Positions 1 through 9,612 of a stretch of 64,000 nt of DNA are shown here, in pieces. A program made the translations under genes and the position numbers. The DNA is from Anarhynchus alexandrinus (taxonomy: Eukaryota; Chordata; Aves; Charadriiformes; Charadriidae), in assembly GCA_008711295.1 (NCBI GenBank), contig VUYV01000289.1, forward strand, positions 837,532 to 901,531, given 5' to 3'. Position 1 is the first letter of the stretch. Each line of letters begins with the position of its first letter. The notes under the pieces are model-generated. The model worked only from the letters and a program-made list of their open reading frames with translations. It searched no databases and was not told the origin of the DNA.

Positions 1-820
1 GAAACTGCCTCACCGAAAATCCTAGTCAAGTATTTGTCTAAAAAACTTCAAATATATGGGGATAAAATAATAAATTTTAAGACCTGTCACTATGATCACC
101 AGTTATCTCTAATATACAGAAAGATTGTGCTTAAACCGTGATAAAATGCAAGTATTACACGTGTTACATTTTTCTTCTGCAGGGGAATACAAATGGCAAA
201 CTTTCATTTAAAGTGAGGATTAGGAATTCTGAGTCTTCCTGAATACTGAAGCTGAAAAATGAAGCTACTTCTGAAGCTGAAAAATGAAGCTTCTTGTAAA
301 TTTACTCTTTAAATTTTGTGGAGTTAAAAGTTAATTTGCGAGTTAGTTAAGAATGGATTTTGAAGCCTATTCTGCTTCATGTCTGTATGTGTACACCTGT
401 TTAATCGCCACCATACGTATTTTTGGTCATAAACTTAGGGCATAAATGACACACACTTAGCTGTGTCATTTTCCAAAGGAGCAGGCAATGCATTTGGATA
501 GACGGTCCTCTTTTTTTAGGTTTCTAAAGAAATTGCGCTTGGAGTAGAGATGCACTTACATTAACCTACCTATTGTGTGATCTGCATCTGATTCAGCATT
601 TTTTGTCATAATTTCAGAGCAGTTGCTGGCAATTTTTCTCCCCAGAATACTAAAATTGTATTTCTGTCACTGAAAAGTTACCAAACTGCATATATATTCA
701 TGTTGATTTGGATTATGGAATCTATTAATGAGAAATTACAATGTGTATGATAGTTTGGAAATACATGGCATTCAATAAATCACAAATGAGGCAGCATAAT
801 CAAGCAGATGGTCTCCACTG
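1..820. other. AT-rich intergenic sequence
   Basis: No supported gene. The only structure noted is a short direct repeat: a 21-bp unit at 246-266 recurs exactly at 271-291 (period 25). The rest is unique-looking AT-rich DNA. Confidence 0.6.
246..291. repeat. Two-copy 25-bp-period direct repeat
   Basis: The 21-mer that begins ctgaagctgaaaaatg occurs at 246-266 and again, identical, at 271-291, separated by 4 bases. It is a small local duplication with no evident function. Confidence 0.8.
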
Positions 821-932
821 GTGTACATTTCCAGTGACATGACTAGCCTACTACCTGCCACGGTACGGGTGCTGGGAAGAGGAACGGTGTCTACGAAGGG
901 AGAAAGTTACGGGAGTGACCCAAAAAAAAAAA

Positions 933-954
933 ATGATGCTGGCCAGAGCATCAT
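933..954. repeat. Perfect 8-bp hairpin
   Basis: The arms atgatgct (933-940) and agcatcat (947-954) are exact reverse complements around the 6-nt loop ggccag. It sits just downstream of a run of 12 A and at the edge of the CpG-rich island. It may be coincidental. Confidence 0.7.
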
Positions 955-1144
955 CGGGACCAGCTCCTCGGCGCCTATTGGGTATAACGGCGGTAGCCCG
1001 AAGCGACCTCACCTCCTTTATTCCGCTCCCTCCGAAGGCTCCGGGAGCGGCTCAGTGCCAACGGGTCAGAGGGGCCGTCGGGGGACGGCGCCGAGCCCGC
1101 GGGGCGGGGGGCGCCGGGGCGGTGCGGGGCGGTGCGGGGCGGCG

Positions 1145-1883
1145 NNNNNNNNNNNNNNNNNNNNNNNNNNNNNNNNNNNNNNNNNNNNNNNNNNNNNNNN
1201 NNNNNNNNNNNNNNNNNNNNNNNNNNNNNNNNNNNNNNNNNNNNNNNNNNNNNNNNNNNNNNNNNNNNNNNNNNNNNNNNNNNNNNNNNNNNNNNNNNNN
1301 NNNNNNNNNNNNNNNNNNNNNNNNNNNNNNNNNNNNNNNNNNNNNNNNNNNNNNNNNNNNNNNNNNNNNNNNNNNNNNNNNNNNNNNNNNNNNNNNNNNN
1401 NNNNNNNNNNNNNNNNNNNNNNNNNNNNNNNNNNNNNNNNNNNNNNNNNNNNNNNNNNNNNNNNNNNNNNNNNNNNNNNNNNNNNNNNNNNNNNNNNNNN
1501 NNNNNNNNNNNNNNNNNNNNNNNNNNNNNNNNNNNNNNNNNNNNNNNNNNNNNNNNNNNNNNNNNNNNNNNNNNNNNNNNNNNNNNNNNNNNNNNNNNNN
1601 NNNNNNNNNNNNNNNNNNNNNNNNNNNNNNNNNNNNNNNNNNNNNNNNNNNNNNNNNNNNNNNNNNNNNNNNNNNNNNNNNNNNNNNNNNNNNNNNNNNN
1701 NNNNNNNNNNNNNNNNNNNNNNNNNNNNNNNNNNNNNNNNNNNNNNNNNNNNNNNNNNNNNNNNNNNNNNNNNNNNNNNNNNNNNNNNNNNNNNNNNNNN
1801 NNNNNNNNNNNNNNNNNNNNNNNNNNNNNNNNNNNNNNNNNNNNNNNNNNNNNNNNNNNNNNNNNNNNNNNNNNNNNNNNNNN
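1145..1883. other. Assembly gap (739 N)
   Basis: Unknown bases inside the CpG-rich island. The left edge is extremely GC-rich and the right edge is a long G run, the kind of sequence that often fails in sequencing. Apparent long reading frames across this gap are artefacts of the N run. Confidence 0.99.
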
Positions 1884-1920
1884 GGGGAAGGGGGGGGGGG
1901 GGGGGGGGGTGGGGGGAAGG
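1884..1920 (+). repeat. G-homopolymer, potential G-quadruplex
   Basis: Almost pure G on the + strand, including 20 consecutive G at 1890-1909, then ggggggaagg. It satisfies the usual G-quadruplex pattern of four or more G tracts. It directly abuts the gap, so its exact length is doubtful. Confidence 0.75.
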
Positions 1921-1976
1921 AGAAGTGTGCGTGAGAGCGAGAGCGATGGAGAAAGAGAACGGGAAAGTCACTTTGA

Positions 1977-2216
1977 TAAAGATTTTTCATAGATGCGCAA
2001 AAGGTTCTAACGCCCTTCCTGCCCTACACGAGACTTCCTATGACTTCTGAAGAGGGTTTGCCATGAGCGAACAGCGACGGTTTCAAGAGAGTAAGTTAAA
2101 GATTTTTCATAGATGCGCAAAAGGTTCTAACGCCCTTCCTGCCCTACACGAGACTTCCTATGACTTCTGAAGAGGGTTTGCCATGAGCGAACAGCGACGG
2201 TTTCAAGAGAGTAAGT
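1977..2216. repeat. Perfect 120-bp tandem duplication
   Basis: Bases 1977-2096 and 2097-2216 are identical along all 120 positions and directly adjacent. Each unit contains an ATG in a reasonable context (gccATGa) starting MSEQRRFQE, then aga|gtaagt, a near-consensus + strand splice donor (2091 in copy 1, 2211 in copy 2). The unit therefore looks like the end of a first exon copied twice. Because identity is perfect and a gap lies about 90 bp upstream, an assembly duplication is as plausible as a real one. Confidence 0.9.
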
Positions 2217-3069
2217 GCTCCTCAGAGGCATTTCTCTTGAGATGTACTTTTCCTGCTTGAATTTTACAATGGGTCTATCTTTCCTCAACGACCAGAGAAG
2301 AACAGGCTCCGTGACCAGNAAACCACGGAAATTATCCGGAGTGGAGGGTAGGGCAGGGTAATCTTTAACGTAGGAGTATATAAATGTAAAGCTGAAGACT
2401 CGCATCAGCCTCCATCGCGCTACTGCTTTTACTGTGATTTTTTCCCCCCTTCAGATGCAGACAAATGCTCCATCTGTTGAATGCAGATACTACAATGCGG
2501 AACATTTTGCTCTCTGTGAATACATTTAAGGACAGATACACATGCCACGCATAGCAGGAACGCACTCCGGGAACGGTAGACTCTGCTAGTGTGGATGTTC
2601 TCCTCACTGCAGAAAGTTTCCTTTAAAATGCAAAGTAAGAGCAGTGACGGGTGCTTCTTTCCTCCCCTACCCTCTGTGCCTACCCATGCGACTGAATAGA
2701 TGCTGCAGAAACAGAAAACAGGCAGGATTTCCAAAATCCTGCGACAAGGAACACCTGGTGAGAAAAGTTTAATTAACTGAATTCCTTCTTCCCTGAATCG
2801 ACTTTTGCAGCACACCACCACTGGAATTTGAATGTTGTTTTGGTTTATGGTCAAATAAATACATGCAGAAATAAAGTTGAGTGCGTTGTGGTGGTATTAG
2901 CTGTTTTAAGAATACAGATTTTTGCATACACTTGGAAACACAGCCTTCTGTCCTACTAAGAGAGAGTTTAAAAACAAACAAACAAACAAACAAACAAAAC
3001 GCCCCAAACACGTTTATCACATTGTATGGGCTGTGCTAGTCTGCCGGAAAGTTTCAGCTATTGCTCATC
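2217..3069. other. Intergenic sequence downstream of the CpG island
   Basis: No gene supported. Contains one ambiguous base at 2319 and an (AAAC)n microsatellite at 2971-2999. Several short minus-strand reading frames here resemble no known protein and are probably chance. Confidence 0.5.
2971..2999. repeat. (AAAC)n microsatellite
   Basis: About seven tandem copies of a 4-bp aaac unit, slightly interrupted at the ends. Confidence 0.9.
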
Positions 3070-3150
3070 TGCCTTAGGACGGAGGTTAGATTAGATAGCC
3101 ACTCACACTCCCCTCTAGTCCTATTTTCTATTATTTCCATGATGTAGAAA
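3070..3150 (+). mobile_element. Degraded CR1 LINE 3' end
   Basis: The stretch gguttagattagatagcc-like (ggaggttagattagatagcc) followed by ctctagtcctattttc and ttccatgatg resembles the CR1 3' end, where a 'ttagactagatgacct ... ccttccagccctatttctatgattctatg' pattern is expected. It is much more diverged than the copy at 12391. The match is from memory of the CR1 consensus, so the boundaries are approximate. Confidence 0.5.
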
Positions 3151-6100
3151 GACCAATCTGCAGCTGATTTTGCTCTGTGGGTGTTCTGCAGTTCAGAAAG
3201 CTCTATGAATGAGAGTCATATTTCATAGATATTTTCTAGTGCCTACTCTCTGTCGCAGATTTCTTCAATAGTGTAATTGCACATAACCTTACGTAACTGG
3301 AATTTATAGGAACAAGGTTTTATTTTTTTCTCAATAACAGAGTAATTGCCATTTTTCCTGCAATTAAACTCTGTGATCATCTAATTGTTGCTTTTCCTTT
3401 TTTTTTTTCTTTTTATGCTGAGATACTAATTATTAGTGATTTCAAGAGGATGAATGTATGGTATGTTGTGGGCCATAATCTTTTTTATCATTGCTCTGTT
3501 TTCACCTTGTCTTTTTTTTTTTTTTTTCCTGGAAAATGACCAGGCAGAAATTTCAGTGTTAAAAACCTTTTTTGCTCTCTTATCACGTTGGATGTTCTTG
3601 GCATATTGTCTTCAGGTCTCCTGGATCAGGCACAACTGGGCTTGGACAATTATTTTTTTTTTTCTCAGAACTGAACTGAACTGTCTTCTGTTTCTCAGAT
3701 GCTCCTTTACTTACTTTTCCTACCTCTTTCCTACATCTGTAGCTTCTACTGCTCTATTAAGAATTCCATACTAGGAATTTTAACCCTTTCAACAATTAAT
3801 TCTGTAAATCACCTTGACTCCCTCAAGTCATCTTTATATCATATTTCTCCTAATGAGAAACGTGCTCCAGAGAAGCTTTTATAAGAAAAAAAACCACCTC
3901 TTTGCAGATCTGTCTCTCTTTCTCTCCGTCTTTCTTTTTAAATACTCCCCAGCTAAAGAAAACATTTATAACTATTCATTAGTGTCAGTCAGCTCGGGAA
4001 ATTCAGTTTATCTTTACTTTCCCTCAACATGTGATTTTAACAGCCTGTCCAAGCCTATAAATCAGTCCCATTCACAACTGTGAGGCATCTGAAGATAATG
4101 AAACAATCAGGCAAATGGCAGATTCATGAAAGAACAGATACATGAACCTCTACTTATTTTAAACATAAAACCACCATCATAACATATGGATGGCACCAAA
4201 CACAAAAGCTGTAATCGCCAAACAGAAGGAGAAAACCATTCTGCTAATGATCCTGCAGTAGAAGGTACTGGAGACTATAAAAAGGAACAGTCGATATTCC
4301 AGTTAGCAGTCTTAGGCCCTGGGAACAGAAATAAACACAGTGAGAATGAATGGAAGGCAATTCAAGCTGTTCAGTCTTGTCATTAAACATATTAATGTTT
4401 GAGAAATTTTTTTTTGTGGATTTTTTTGTTTTTGTTTTTAGCCAAGCTTTGCAATAGTTATGGAAGCATGGACAGTAAAAAAAGGAATTATTCTGGACGT
4501 GGTCAGCAAGACAAAATTTCATACAGAAACCGGGTCAAGATGCTCACTCACGATCTCAAATTTGAATTTAGTTATGGTGATTAAGCTGCTTTGCCCCTAT
4601 AACAATTTGGCTATCAGCAGGTTAGGTTAATATGCTGGGCAGAAAACTGACGACCCAAATGAATTAGAAATTCATGTCAGCTCAAGGGACAATAAGCTTA
4701 AGCAAAGCAGCAGGATAGACAGGGAAGGGTATTCAAAGCACTTTTAAAGCATAAAGCATAGTCAGACACTGCAGCTGAATTTCCCAGGCATTGTGAGTTC
4801 TCAGCATCTCTGAGCTTGAAATATGTCTAGGGTTTTTATTCTGTTTTTTCAGGGCAGTGATGCTGAAAATTGATGGTGCATTCATTTGCTGAAAATCCTG
4901 GAGATCACCTGTGTTGCAGAGGATATCAGAAAAAACTTCAAAAGTAAAAAGGAGGTGATGCTTAACACACTGGATCATTTCTAAGTCAGTAAAACATTAA
5001 ACATCTTCTTTACTTCAAACCCAATCTCCTTTAGCCATCCTGTGACTCATTTTTTTTTATTTGTGAGGTTGTGTACCTTAAGGAAACCTTGAGGAGTCAA
5101 CTGAATAATAGTCAAGAACTTACTGCTCTAGAAAAAACCCAAACACATAAGCAACTACGTTATTGTCTGAATCAGAAATATTTCTTAACATTCAGCAAAT
5201 CTGTGCAACATTTTGTAAGGAGCTGCAAATCAGAAGAAACTTTTTGGATATCTAATGAGCTATTTATCTTTTAAAGTTCCGAACTCTGAAACTGTAAAAG
5301 TGGCATTCAGTGTAGCCTCTACATATGAGGTCCACATGCACAGCAGAGCTTTATTTTTCTTGATGTTTTGATGTTTCAAATAGCAACAACATCTCAGTAT
5401 GTCAGGGGATCATGATTCTCAAATCACAGAAAATTTTAAAGTATCATCTCAACAGAATGATCTGAAGTACCATTTCTTCTTTTGAATTTTATTTTTTTTT
5501 CTATTAAAGAACTGACATTACATTTTCAGGACTTTGAGATTCTCTAAGCCTTCTCATGAAAAAAAACAGATTCTATATTTCCATTACTATAAAGCAAATG
5601 TAGTATGTATGCATCTACACACCTACAGTTAAAACCACTGAAAATGTGAACCTTTTGGTCATACGTATATATGTAACTGTTTGGAAATTATTTAGGAAAA
5701 GTCATTTTGGATAAAAAAAGACCATAAGATAATAATCTTCCCTCCTAGTCCTAATTTCAGTTTCCTTTTTTTTTTTCCCCTTTGTTTTGCTTTTACTAGA
5801 ATCCTCCTATCTGAGAAAGCAAACAGTGCAGTTAGAAGTGCCACCACAGTGTGTCATGGGAGTTATGCTTTGGGCACCTCCTCCTTCCTTTCACCTCTCA
5901 GTGATGCATTCCCAGTCCAGCCTGCACCTTTCTCATTTCTCTGATTACACATTTTCCCCAAATACCTAAGTTAATCAGTTTTTCATTTCTCTCCAGTGAG
6001 CTATGAATATTTTAATTTAAGTTTCAGGATATAATATATACAATGGACATGGGTGAAAAGCCTGATATAACTTTGTTGAAGATTGCATATTCATATAATC

Positions 6101-7370
6101 CACTGTTCATCAGAGTGATCATGCTTTGAAATTCTGTGTTAAACAGATGAAATAGTTACAAGATGCAAAATTATTGTTTTAATAGTGTTGCTGTTGGACT
6201 AATCAGAGAACAATGGTAATTCACAATTCCTGAAAGAGCAAAATGAAATTGATCTGAATTCAGAGGAGTGACTGTCTTTTTCCCATGATATTCAGCTTTT
6301 GCCTGCAATTATTCTTCAATTTTCCCCAGAACATGGCAACTGAAGACATGCAGTATACACTGTTAAATTACACTGGTTTAATTATGTCACATAAGTAGGA
6401 ACTGGACTCCACACTGTGAAACTCAAAATCATTCTATTTTGTCTTTCCTGCCAGCTTCCCAAATTTCTTAAATAATCATGCTGTTTCCTTGTACCCAAGA
6501 GTAAATTTCACTTTAACTAGTTATTTAGAATCACACAGCCATGAAATGATTTTGAGTTAAAAATACTGAGAAATCTCCTCTATGTACAGTAGAGAGGCAA
6601 CATGTTATTATTATTGTAAATCAGTGAGATTATGCTGAGACCTTGATCTTGGCCAGATATGGGTTCTTCACCAGGAGTCCTTAAGAGGTTTCCTAACAAC
6701 CAGTAACCTCTTTTTTTCTTTTTTTTTTTTTTTTTCTGTGAAGAGAGTTTCCAGAGTCATGAACAGTATTCCACAGTTCTGCTGCTGCAACATAAGAAAA
6801 GACTAAGAATCACTGCCTCATTTCATAGAAGTGTTTCCCTTATTCAATTTGTAGTTATTTTTCCTTATCTTCTTCAGAAAATTTCATTAAGCAGGGCAGA
6901 AGCCTTGTTTTAAATTTACTCTTCATATACAACATGCTTGGTTTGACCATTTATGAGTAGACCGTTTACAAATCATTGTTAAATCTGACTGGTTTTGATT
7001 TAGGAGTAATCCTCAGAAGCAAAATATGAATTCAAAGAGCTGTGGTTTCAGTACTGTGCCAGCATGCACATTCCAAATATACACCCTTTCTGCAACTTCC
7101 AGCCTTTTTTACCTATGGGGGATGGAAAGCATCTCTGTAATTTGCACATCTGTGAACTGAAATTTGCATGCATAGCATTTAAGAAATTCCTTGGAGATTG
7201 AAAAGCAGACATCCCAATAAAGACAGGCAAAGGGGTAATAAGAATACATGTTACAACAGCAAACACAGGCAACCAATCGTTTACAACATAAGCAAAAACA
7301 TAACTGACAAAGAAAGCAAGCAGCCTTTCTGAAAAATAAAATAAGGCTTTGCATCTGAAGAATATTTTAC
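3151..7370. other. Gene-free intergenic sequence
   Basis: Unique-looking AT-rich sequence with many T homopolymers. No reading frame here resembles a known protein, and I recognised no tRNA, rRNA or other RNA gene. Confidence 0.5.
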
Positions 7371-7430
7371 ATTTGCATAACACCTTTCAATTTCAGTGCT
7401 TTACAAACATTAATTAACTATAGCCATGTC
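7371..7430 (+). repeat. Ancient MIR/CORE-SINE-like fragment
   Basis: The text aacacctttcaatttcag followed by tgctttacaaacattaatta matches the familiar MIR-type segment 'tagcacctttcat...caaagcactttacaaacatta'. Only this part is visible and it is diverged. Confidence 0.45.
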
Positions 7431-7578
7431 TAAACTAGAATGCAGTTTATAAATATACACTGCTCTGGAAAACAAAAAAAACAAAAAAATGTTTGTAATC
7501 TGTGGCAGCCTACACCAGCCTTGTTTTCACTGCTAAGGCTTATCACAGGGAGTGCTGAAGAGCTACAATCTTAACCTC

Positions 7579-7610
7579 TATCCCTTATCAAAACTATCCC
7601 TTATCAAAAC
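7579..7610. repeat. Two-copy 16-bp tandem repeat
   Basis: The 16-mer tatcccttatcaaaac occurs twice back to back (7579-7594, 7595-7610) with perfect identity. Confidence 0.85.
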
Positions 7611-7713
7611 CATCCAGAGCGGTGCATCTTCCCGGACAGGTGTCACGATAATAGTTCCACATCTGCGACCGCCATCCAGATCATAACGGCATCAAGCCTT
7701 GGTTTACTCACTA

Positions 7714-7732
7714 CTCTCTCTCTCTCTCTCTC
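7714..7732. repeat. (CT)n microsatellite
   Basis: Uninterrupted CT dinucleotide repeat of about nine and a half units, followed by a short C run. Confidence 0.9.
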
Positions 7733-9560
7733 CCCCACCTCTTCTTCCCAACAGAAACACGTTCGACTGGCAAGAGAACAGTTGTGCTGTTATAACTGCA
7801 GGTAAACTAGGGGATTCGGCGAGCACAGAGCGCTCACACCCCAGATTAACACGGTGATGTCAGCTGTGCCTTGTGCTGTAGACATGATCTCAGCTTCAAA
7901 CCGCCCTCCTGGTGCATTGATTTGTGCTACTGGAGCCATGTTTAATTGATACCCAGAGGGGAGTGTTTTCTAATCACTTGATGATGTAGCCCCAATCCTG
8001 CAAACACCTCCATACATGCCTAAGTTTAAGAAGATGAGTACCATGACTCAAATGCTAAAACCTAAGCTTGTCTGTATCTGTAAAGTTCATGTGCCCACAC
8101 TGAGGAACACGAATTGTTGATTTAAACAGTGAGGCCTGGATTGCAACTCTTGATTTTAGCGAGATACCTATGTAACATGTTGGGCATCACTGAAAATATG
8201 TTAGCAGTCAAAGACTACAAGAAGTTTGAAGAGCGTTACATTTACCTGGTGGTGCCCTGTAACATTGCACATTGTTGATTTAGGTAAAACTGAAACTTTT
8301 TAAAATCATGACTAAATATTTAGGGCAAAGAGACAAACTTCAGTTTCTTCCTCCTTTGCTCGTCGTTGTCCCCAGTCTCTCCTGTACGAACAAGTGCTCC
8401 AGCTGTATTCACGGATAACTGGTGAGACAGCTTGATATTCACTGTTAGGGCTAACGAGTAAAGGATAGCTTTGCGTAGATGTAGCTGCAATGGTCTGACT
8501 CCGTAGGGCCATATCTTTACGAGCAAGGTACAGCATTGGAAGTGAAGCTCTCTGCCCCTGTTTCAATGAATATCACCAAAGGGAAAAGGTTTGTTTACAC
8601 AGATGAGGTCCCTCTGCTTTGCGAACAGCCAGCTGAAGGAATAATGTTAGACAGCATCCCTGTAGAGCACAGGGGTGTTAGGAGGTGGGAAGGAATTCAA
8701 AAACTTCTCAGGTGTGGCACGTTATCTATGTCAGGCTTACACAGGTACAGCAAGTATAGGTAGCTCCTACTCCCTACAGTCTAAAGTCACAGAAGAAGGA
8801 TGTGTATCACAGACCAATACCTCCGTTAAGGTGGCAGATGCATTTGATCGGCCCTCTTTATGGGTTTTCAGGTATTCAACTCTTATTGACCTTAGTAGGA
8901 AACACAGGACAACACTGACTAACTTTACCACTCTCCAAAGTTTCTCAGAAACATAAGCACTAGAGATAAGGAGTTGGCTATTATTTACACATTTGTTTAC
9001 AAGAGGCAGTTCAGATATCATGCTGACTTCATCAGATAGCCTGTGCTGGGTGATCCCGTACATGTTCTTTTTGTGGAATAAGGCTTGCAGTTATGTTTTG
9101 AAATGCTTACAGTCTGCAGACACCATCATAACATAGCCTACAGCCCTTGTACCAGGGTCAGATTCAATATGTGTTTCCAACAGTAATTTTTGCTATGGAG
9201 CAGAGAAGAGAATACAATGCTTCTCTGTCACATGTAAAAACCATTCCAGCTCTCCTCCTGCCACCCCACACTGCTGCTAGATGTCATTCATATTTGCAGT
9301 GCCGAACCTGTGCTTTTGCACATAGAATTCAAGGACAGCAGTTTCTTGCCAGATCATACCCTTTGTGGTCATGTAGCTGATTGTATACCAGTCCCGGTCA
9401 CAGATTTATGCACCCAACCAAGTAGGTCTTTTTTGAGAGATGGCCTTCAAGCCATCACAGTCAGTCATCGTCACAGTCAGGGACTGACCATCTTCCTTCT
9501 AATGCTACATCTTCTAGCACAAGGCAGCTAGGCTTAAATAGTAAGAGTATCCATACATAT
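7733..9560. other. Gene-free intergenic sequence
   Basis: No coding gene supported. The part from about 8330 to 8830 has more CpG than its surroundings and feels like an old decayed interspersed repeat, but I could not place it in a family. Confidence 0.4.
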
Positions 9561-9612
9561 TAAAATCAGTGGGAGTTAATTATCTAAACAACTTTGTGGA
9601 TTTGGACCGAGG
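9561..9612 (+). repeat. Ancient sauropsid interspersed repeat fragment
   Basis: Reads aaatcagtgggagttaatta, then tctaaacaactttgtggatttggacc. This closely follows a motif common in turtle and bird DNA, 'tcaatgggagttaggcacctaaatacctttgtggatctgggcc'. I recognise the pattern but not its exact family name. Confidence 0.45.

Larger units (their letters stand above)
960..2216. promoter_or_regulatory. CpG-rich island, candidate promoter, interrupted by a gap
   Basis: Base composition changes abruptly near 960 from AT-rich to very GC- and CpG-rich, and at 1117-1144 the sequence becomes tandem ggggcggtgc-like GC boxes before running into unknown bases. On the far side of the gap are a G homopolymer and a duplicated exon-like unit. 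In vertebrates such islands usually mark promoters. No known protein was recognised on either strand. It could be an upstream RASSF9 promoter, a noncoding RNA start, or the first exon of an unrecognised gene; I cannot choose from sequence alone. Confidence 0.5.

Noticed and set aside
821..2050. Long open frames on both strands spanning 821-2050
   Set aside because: Most of their length is unknown bases at 1145-1883; the known parts are GC-rich low-complexity sequence without family similarity.
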